64,000 bases of DNA from Nocardia carnea (lineage in GTDB: Bacteria; Actinomycetota; Actinomycetes; Mycobacteriales; Mycobacteriaceae): contig NZ_JARWOV010000220.1 in assembly GCF_029868855.1 (NCBI RefSeq), positions 1 to 64,000 of the forward strand. Direction: 5' to 3'. A program made the translations under genes and the position numbers. The notes under the pieces are model-generated. The model was not told the DNA's origin and ran no database searches. It worked only from the letters and a program-made list of their open reading frames with translations. Shown piece by piece: positions 58,703 through 64,000 of this stretch; position 1 is the stretch's first letter; each line of letters begins with the position of its first letter.

Positions 58703-59935
58703 ATGACGGTCAGTAGTCCGACCCGTTCCCGACTTACGGTGTCCGGCCGTCCGATTTCGAACCAGCTACGCGATGTGTCGACCCTCTCGCGTCAGATGGT
58801 GGGGCATTTCGTCGAGAACGTGGCGCCCTGTGGCACCCTGCCCGGTGATGCGCTGCAGGGCGATGTCACCGCGGTGACGCGCCTATGTCTCGAACTCACG
58901 GTCAGCCGTCTCGACGGCCGCGAACTCCCGCAGGAGATCGAACAGGTCCGCGAGGCCGCCGCCGAATGGGCGCGCGAGGGCATCCCGATCGACACCATCA
59001 ACCACGCCATCCACGAAGGCTTCAAACTCGGTTTCGACCGGATCATGTCCACGGCCGGTCCGGCGGATTCGGCAAACCTGGTCGCCACCGCGCGCCGGAT
59101 GCTGGAAATCCTCGACACGATCACCTCGGAAGTCTCGCTGGCCTATGTGAGCGAATACCGGGGGGTGGTTTCCGAACATCACACCGCCGTGCACACACTG
59201 ATCTCCGCGCTGCTCGGCGGGCACAGTACCGCGACCATGGCACGAGAATGCGGAATCGAGATCGCGCAGTCGTATCAGGTGCTGGCCCTGGGGTTGCCGC
59301 CGCATCCGGACGAATCCGCACCGCAGGTGGACGGACGTATCGTCGCGCGCCGGAAATTGCGCCGGGTGCAGGCCGAACTCGCCCGCAGTTGCGGTGAGCG
59401 CGCCCTGTCGTTGCTCAGTATCGACGGCGGAACGGTACTGCTACCGGCACAGATGTTTCCCGACGAATCACTCGACGACCTGATCGCCCGGCTGTCGCAG
59501 GCCGGACAGGTGCCGGTGACCGCCACCGTCGTCACCGCGGAGACCGCCGATATCCCCGGCGCCACCGACCGTGCGCACGAACTCCTCGATATCGTCACGC
59601 GAATCACCGACGGCGGTGGTCTGCACCGGTTTTCGGATCTGGCGCTGGAGTTCCAGATCACCCGGCCCGGTCCGGCCCGGGAGCATCTCAGCGCCATCCT
59701 GGACCCGCTGGACGAGCATCCTGAACTACTGGAGACGCTGCGTCAGCACATCGCCAACAATTTCAATCGGCAGCGCACCGCCAGGCTCATGCATATGCAC
59801 ACCAATACCCTCGACTACCGCCTCAAACGGGTCCGGCTGCTCACCGGTTACGACCCGGCGATACCCAACGGCCTGTGGTATCTGACCTCGGCTCTGGTCG
59901 CCCGCAGCTATCAGAAGCGTCCCGGCAGCGAATGA
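58703..59935 (+). CDS. PucR/CdaR-type transcriptional regulator
   Basis: A 410-residue regulator, counterpart of Rv1453 by position. The N-terminal half is a helical domain with WAREGIPIDTINHAIHEGFK, close to the RsbRD-like sensor of this family. A central GGDEF-like fold follows, and the C-terminal PucR helix-turn-helix reads LRQHIANNFNRQRTARLMHM, then HTNTLDYRLKRVRLLTG. An AGAAGGAG site precedes the ATG. Targets and ligand are unknown; ctaA and qor are neighbours but not shown to be controlled. Confidence 0.87.
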   Translation: MTVSSPTRSRLTVSGRPISNQLRDVSTLSRQMVGHFVENVAPCGTLPGDALQGDVTAVTRLCLELTVSRLDGRELPQEIEQVREAAAEWAREGIPIDTINHAIHEGFKLGFDRIMSTAGPADSANLVATARRMLEILDTITSEVSLAYVSEYRGVVSEHHTAVHTLISALLGGHSTATMARECGIEIAQSYQVLALGLPPHPDESAPQVDGRIVARRKLRRVQAELARSCGERALSLLSIDGGTVLLPAQMFPDESLDDLIARLSQAGQVPVTATVVTAETADIPGATDRAHELLDIVTRITDGGGLHRFSDLALEFQITRPGPAREHLSAILDPLDEHPELLETLRQHIANNFNRQRTARLMHMHTNTLDYRLKRVRLLTGYDPAIPNGLWYLTSALVARSYQKRPGSE

Positions 59936-59937
59936 GT

Positions 59938-60912
59938 TCAGGCAGGTTGGGTATGGGGTTCCGGGGTGCCGACAGGTAGGCGCTCACGGGTGTGCAGCGA
60001 TGCCCACAGGGCCGCGGTGGCCGCAGTGCACAGCGCCGCACCGCCCACGTGGATCGCCACGAGCGCCGCGGGGACATCGGTGAAGTACTGCACGACGCCG
60101 ACCAGCGATTGCGCGAGTACCAGCCCGATCAGCACGAAGAAGCGATTGCGGACCGGCCGGGTGATACCGGTGGCGTACAGGCCGAAGCCGAGGCCGATCA
60201 GCAGGGCCAGATAGCCGATGAGCAGTTGCGAGTGCAGATGTACCAGCGTGGTGATCTCGATTTCCAGCCGGGCCACCGGGCGTTCGATGCTCTTGTCGCC
60301 GGCATGCGGTCCCGCGGCGGTGACCAGGGTTCCCGCGACGAGCACCCCGGCCAGGGCGATCCCGCTGAGCGCGGTGAGCCCGCGCAGCGGCGCGGGGGCG
60401 CGGACCGTATCGACCCCGTCGTCGGGTGCGGCGACCTTGGCGTACATCACCGCGGCCACCCACACCATGAGCATCGAGGCGAGCAGGTGCAGGGCGACCG
60501 TCCACCACAGCAAGCCGGAGAGCACGGTGATCCCGCCGATGATCGCCTGCAGCACCGTGCCGGCGGGCATCAGCCACGCATAGATCAGCACCTCCCGGCG
60601 CCGCCGGGCCCGGGTGACCGCGAGCACGATGAGCGCGGCACACAGCGTCACGGCAAAAGTGAGCAGCCGGTTGCCGAACTCCACCGCCTGATGGAGCACC
60701 GGCACCTCGGAGACCCCGACCGGGGTGAAACTGCCGGGGAAGCACTGCGGCCAGGTGGGGCAACCGAGCCCGGAGGCGGTGACCCGCACGATCGCACCGG
60801 TCACCGCAATTCCGGCCTGGGAGCCGAGTACCGACAGGGCGATCAGCAGCTGGACGCGTCGGGAGGGCAGTGGGAGCCGGTCCACGACTCGCAGGAATGC
60901 GCGATAGAGCAC
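59938..60912 (-). CDS. ctaA: Heme A synthase
   Basis: The enzyme oxidises heme O to heme A for aa3-type cytochrome oxidase. This is a 324-residue, eight-helix COX15/CtaA protein. GAIVRVTASGLGCPTWPQCFPG carries the Cys pair typical of Gram-positive CtaA, VLHQAVEFGNRLL the heme-binding His, and LVHLHSQLLIGYLALL and ALVAIHVGGAAL further His ligands. It is convergent with the PucR-type gene (2 nt gap). The GTG start has TACCAT 6 nt upstream. Confidence 0.94.
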   Translation of the reverse strand: MLYRAFLRVVDRLPLPSRRVQLLIALSVLGSQAGIAVTGAIVRVTASGLGCPTWPQCFPGSFTPVGVSEVPVLHQAVEFGNRLLTFAVTLCAALIVLAVTRARRRREVLIYAWLMPAGTVLQAIIGGITVLSGLLWWTVALHLLASMLMVWVAAVMYAKVAAPDDGVDTVRAPAPLRGLTALSGIALAGVLVAGTLVTAAGPHAGDKSIERPVARLEIEITTLVHLHSQLLIGYLALLIGLGFGLYATGITRPVRNRFFVLIGLVLAQSLVGVVQYFTDVPAALVAIHVGGAALCTAATAALWASLHTRERLPVGTPEPHTQPA

Positions 60913-60918
60913 GTCACG

Positions 60919-60924
60919 ATGGTA
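60919..60924 (-). promoter_or_regulatory. Leaderless -10 TACCAT for ctaA
   Basis: TACCAT, 6 nt, then GTG on the minus strand. No Shine-Dalgarno. Confidence 0.45.
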
Positions 60925-60977
60925 GCGGGCAGTGCGATGGTGCCCGCAGCCGGACTACTACAAGTTGTCGTGGTCAC

Positions 60978-61769
60978 TCATTCGAAGCGGAACCAGCGTG
61001 CGGCCAGGAGCCCGGCGGCGGTACCCCAGACGAGCAGCACCAGCACGCCGAACCAGTCGACACTGCCGTTGAGCGCGTGTTCCAGGGCGACCGCCAGGGC
61101 TCCCGAGGGCACCAGCCGGACCAGGATGTGCACTATCTCGGGCAGCTCTTCGGAGGCGAAGACCACGCTGGCGATACCCAGCATGACGAACCAGAGGATA
61201 TTGGCCAGCGCGAGCACGACCTCGGCCTTCAGCGTGCCGCCGAGCAGCAGGCCCATAGCCGCGAAAGTCGCGGTGCCCAGGGTGATCAGCACCGCTCCCA
61301 GTGCCAGCCCGGCGAGACCGGGCCGCCAGCCCAGCGCGACTCCGATCGACCCGAGCAGTACCGCCTGCAGGATCACCACCAGCAGGACCGCGCCGCTCTT
61401 CCCGGCGACGATGCCCCAGCGCGGCAGGGGAGTTGCGCCCAGCCGTTTCAGCGCCCCGTAGCGCCGGTCGAATCCGACGGCGATGGCCTGGCCGGTGAAG
61501 GCGGTCGACATCACCGCCACCATCATCACGGCGGGAACGATCTTGTCGATCTTGTCCGGGCCCATATCGCCGAACGGCAGCAACGCAAGGCCCACCAGCA
61601 GCGTGATCGGGATGAACATGGTGAGCAGCAGCTGCTCACCGTTGCGCAGGAGCAGGACGAGGTCGAGGCGGGTCTGCGCGAACAGCATGGTGGCCCGCGG
61701 CGCCGGGCGGGGCGCGGGGGCGAAAGTTCCGGGTTCGAACCGGTTTGCCGCGAGATCCGGTTTGGTCAC
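60978..61769 (-). CDS. ABC-2 type exporter permease
   Basis: A 263-residue membrane protein with about six hydrophobic segments (LLLTMFIPITLLVGLALLPF, AVLLVVILQAVLLGSIGVAL, VVLALANILWFVMLGIASVV) and the ABC-2 motif FDRRYGALKRLGATPL between the second and third. It is the counterpart of Rv1457c. It pairs with the ATPase encoded directly upstream on the same strand. Substrate unknown; the fixed link to mptB suggests envelope material. Confidence 0.9.
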   Translation of the reverse strand: MTKPDLAANRFEPGTFAPAPRPAPRATMLFAQTRLDLVLLLRNGEQLLLTMFIPITLLVGLALLPFGDMGPDKIDKIVPAVMMVAVMSTAFTGQAIAVGFDRRYGALKRLGATPLPRWGIVAGKSGAVLLVVILQAVLLGSIGVALGWRPGLAGLALGAVLITLGTATFAAMGLLLGGTLKAEVVLALANILWFVMLGIASVVFASEELPEIVHILVRLVPSGALAVALEHALNGSVDWFGVLVLLVWGTAAGLLAARWFRFE

Positions 61770-61836
61770 CAGGCCTCCTTCGAAGCTGACGGATGCGGTC
61801 CGCGGAGGCTGTGGCGTAGGCGGAGCGATAACCGCA

Positions 61837-62769
61837 TCATGCGCGCAGATCCCGTCCGGTGAGCTCCAGGAAAACGTCCTCCAGCCGGCGCTGGTCGATG
61901 CGGATATCGGTGGCGAGAACGTTGACGCGGGCGCACCAGGCCGTCACCGTCGCCAGTACCTGCGGGTTGATCTCGCCCTCCACCAGATAGGAGCCGGGAC
62001 TGGTTTCGGTGGGCGCGAAACCCTCCGGCAGCGCCCGCTGCAGCAGTTCTAGGTCCAGTCGCGGCGGGGCGGCGAAACGCAACTGCCCGGCCGCGCCGTG
62101 TGCGGTGACCTCGGCCGGTGTGCCGGACGCGACGATCCGCCCGTGGTCGATGATCACCAGATGGTCGGCCAACTCCTCGGCCTCGTCCATCAGGTGGGTG
62201 GTGAGCAGCACACTGACCCCGTCGCGGCGGAGTGCATCGATCAACTCCCACACCATGATCCGGGCCTGGGCGTCCATCCCCGCGGTCGGCTCGTCCAAGA
62301 AGACGATCTCGGGACGGCCCACGAGCGCGCAGGCGAGCGAGAGCCGCTGCTGCTGGCCGCCGGAGAGCCGCCGGTAGGGGGTGCGCCGGCTGTCGGACAG
62401 TCCGAGTACACCCAGTAGCCAATCGGGGTCCAGCGGATTCGCCGAATACGAGGCGACCAGGTCCAGCATCTCGCCGGCGCGGGCCCCCGGATACGCGCCA
62501 CCGCCCTGCAACATCACCCCGATCCGCGGCCGCAGCCGTTCGGAATCGGTGCGCGGGTCGAGCCCCAGGACGCGGACAGTTCCGGCGTCCGGGCGTACGA
62601 AACCCTCACACATCTCCACCGTGGTGGTCTTGCCGGCCCCGTTCGGCCCGAGCAGGGCGAATACCTGCGCCGGTTCGACGGTGAAACCGATACCGTCCAC
62701 CGCGACGGTTTCGCCGTAGTGTTTGGCGACGTGGTCCACCTGGACGGCGGGTACACGAGAAGCGGTCAC
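61837..62769 (-). CDS. ABC exporter ATP-binding protein
   Basis: A 310-residue ATPase, counterpart of Rv1458c. Walker A is LLGPNGAGKTTTVEMCEGF, the Q-loop is IGVMLQGGGAY, the signature is YRRLSGGQQQRLSLA, and Walker B is PEIVFLDEPTAGMDAQAR followed by the switch His in LLTTHLMDEAEEL. The ~90-residue C-terminal part is typical of DrrA-like exporters. GTG at 62769 overlaps the mptB stop as GTGA, so mptB, ATPase and permease form one operon. Confidence 0.94.
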   Translation of the reverse strand: MTASRVPAVQVDHVAKHYGETVAVDGIGFTVEPAQVFALLGPNGAGKTTTVEMCEGFVRPDAGTVRVLGLDPRTDSERLRPRIGVMLQGGGAYPGARAGEMLDLVASYSANPLDPDWLLGVLGLSDSRRTPYRRLSGGQQQRLSLACALVGRPEIVFLDEPTAGMDAQARIMVWELIDALRRDGVSVLLTTHLMDEAEELADHLVIIDHGRIVASGTPAEVTAHGAAGQLRFAAPPRLDLELLQRALPEGFAPTETSPGSYLVEGEINPQVLATVTAWCARVNVLATDIRIDQRRLEDVFLELTGRDLRA

Positions 62770-64000
62770 GAGGTCACACCGTATGCCCCGGCCGGCTGTG
62801 ACGAGGCCGACACCCCCTGCTGGCCGCGCCAGGGCAAGGCGTTGCGGGTTACCACGATGAACAGGACGGACACGATCACCGTCGCGACCGCGGAGCCCAC
62901 GATCTGGAAAACCTCGAGATCGGCGCCGCGCGGCATGAGGATCACGCTGACCACCGCGGAGATGCCGATGGCCGGCACCCGGAACACCGGTTTGGTGGCC
63001 CAGGCCGCCATGGGCACGATCGCCCACAGCAGATACCACGGCTGGACCACCGGGAACAGCAGCACGATTGCCCCGAGCGATACGCCCAGCGCACCGACCG
63101 GATGGATGCGGCCGGTCCAGGTCGCGACGAGCATCCGCACCGTGATGTAGGCCGCCACCACACCCGCGATTGGCCGGGTGATGCTCAGTAGTGCTGTGGT
63201 GTGATCCCCCAAACCGAGCAGCACACCGCCGAAACCGGTGACGATCCCCAGCGCCGTCGGCAGCGACATCCAGCTGCGCACCGCATTGGCCACGCTGACC
63301 GTATCGAGCCAGCCGAACCCGAGCCCGCTGGCCGTGCTGATCACGAGGGTTGTCAGGGCGGCGACGACACCGAGCAGCGCCGCCGCTTTGATGACCGGGC
63401 GTATCCCCGGACCCCAGCGCCGGGCCAGGGCCATGCCCGCGAAACCGAGCACGATGATCGACGTGATCTTGACCGATGAGGACAGGCTGACGGTGACCGC
63501 GCCGCCGATCAGCAAGGCCCAGCCGCGGCCGTCCAACGGTGGCGGCCCCCCGTCGCCCGGTACGCCGTGGATGGCGCGCAACATGAGTTCCAGTCCGGCG
63601 AGCATCAGCCCGAGCATGAGCGCGTCGTTGTGTACACCGCCGATGAGATGGAAAAGCACCAGTGGATTGGCCACTCCCAGCCAGAGGGCGCTCACCGGCG
63701 CGACCCCACAGCGCACCGACAGGCGCGGTAACGCCCAGACGATCAGCGCGACCCCCGCCAGCGCGAGCAGCCGGTGTACCCAGACCCCGGCGAGGATGTT
63801 GTCACCGGTGATTTCGGCGATGCCGTGACCTATCCACAGGAACAGCGGCCCGTACGGTGCCGGCGTCTCGCGCCAGATGTTCGGAACGTTGTTGGTGAGG
63901 ACATTGTCGATGCCGAGGCCCGCGACCGGCCCCTCCACATAGGGGTCGATACCTCGCGCCGTGATCTCGCTCTGCGCCAGATACGAGTACACGTCGTTGC
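62766..64000 (-). CDS. mptB: Alpha-(1->6)-mannopyranosyltransferase MptB, N-terminus beyond window
   Basis: An integral-membrane GT-C glycosyltransferase that starts the mannan backbone of lipomannan/lipoarabinomannan from polyprenyl-phosphate-mannose. About 410 C-terminal residues are present. DVYSYLAQSEITARGIDPYV at the window edge is the catalytic-loop region after the first helix. APYGPLFLWIGHGIAEI, NPLVLFHLIGGVHNDALMLG, and VVQPWYLLWAIVPMAAWATK follow, with about ten further helices. The start codon and N-terminal ~100 residues are cut off by the window. Confidence 0.92.
   Translation of the reverse strand, partial: NDVYSYLAQSEITARGIDPYVEGPVAGLGIDNVLTNNVPNIWRETPAPYGPLFLWIGHGIAEITGDNILAGVWVHRLLALAGVALIVWALPRLSVRCGVAPVSALWLGVANPLVLFHLIGGVHNDALMLGLMLAGLELMLRAIHGVPGDGGPPPLDGRGWALLIGGAVTVSLSSSVKITSIIVLGFAGMALARRWGPGIRPVIKAAALLGVVAALTTLVISTASGLGFGWLDTVSVANAVRSWMSLPTALGIVTGFGGVLLGLGDHTTALLSITRPIAGVVAAYITVRMLVATWTGRIHPVGALGVSLGAIVLLFPVVQPWYLLWAIVPMAAWATKPVFRVPAIGISAVVSVILMPRGADLEVFQIVGSAVATVIVSVLFIVVTRNALPWRGQQGVSASSQPAGAYGVTS

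Overview
The window is high-GC actinobacterial chromosome. Gene content and order point to a mycolate-containing member of Mycobacteriales, most like Nocardia. From left to right the order pyrF, mihF, gmk, rpoZ, coaBC, metK, priA, def, fmt, rsmB, rpe, ribE/ribBA/ribH, PH-domain protein, uvrC, rapZ, yvcK, whiA, gap-pgk-tpiA, secG, tkt-tal-zwf-opcA-pgl, ctaB, qor, PucR-like regulator, ctaA, ABC exporter, mptB follows the Mycobacterium tuberculosis Rv1385-Rv1459c backbone, as I remember it. OpcA, mIHF, WhiA, MptB and the RsbW-SigF pair are actinobacterial markers. Coding regions use mainly G/C third bases, and GTG starts are common.

Layout. Bases 1-242 look like a bad assembly edge: a scrap resembling an NRPS condensation/epimerization domain runs through G/C homopolymers (including C23) into a 5'-truncated pyrF. 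Bases 1.6-8.2 kb hold nucleotide, CoA and SAM housekeeping genes plus a non-helicase-type priA. Bases 8.7-14.9 kb hold a PadR regulator, a secreted lipase, and def-fmt-rsmB, in which RsmB carries an unusual ~330-residue repetitive basic N-terminal extension. Bases 15-18.7 kb (minus strand) hold a molybdopterin oxidoreductase and rsbW-sigF. Bases 18.8-23.7 kb hold rpe and the riboflavin genes, without ribD. Bases 23.7-26.8 kb (minus strand) hold a GNAT protein, a Gdx/SugE-type guanidinium exporter under a guanidine-III (ykkC-III) riboswitch, and a gamma-glutamyltranspeptidase lipoprotein. Bases 27-32.2 kb hold uvrC-rapZ-yvcK-whiA, and 33.2-36.2 kb hold gap-pgk-tpiA.

Bases 36.4-49 kb are the most variable part: a META-domain lipoprotein, two MFS transporters, secG, an SDR and an alpha/beta hydrolase flanking a KstR-like palindrome, a methyltransferase and tetR flanking twin operators, a decayed M19 dipeptidase, an APH-like kinase, and a fused E1 alpha-beta dehydrogenase. 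Bases 49-64 kb return to the conserved backbone: the pentose-phosphate operon, heme O/heme A synthesis, an ABC exporter and the edge-truncated MptB mannosyltransferase.

Regulatory signals. At least eight genes show a TANNNT -10 hexamer exactly 7 nt before the start codon, and three more show it 6 nt before. This is the arrangement expected for leaderless mRNAs and it helped fix several starts. No CRISPR array, tRNA, rRNA, insertion sequence or phage gene was seen. I did not find a clearly new multi-gene system. The best leads are the riboswitch with its overlapping anti-Shine-Dalgarno hairpin, the twin operator over the methyltransferase start, the KstR-like site, the RsmB extension, and the NRPS/pyrF junction as a data-quality flag.
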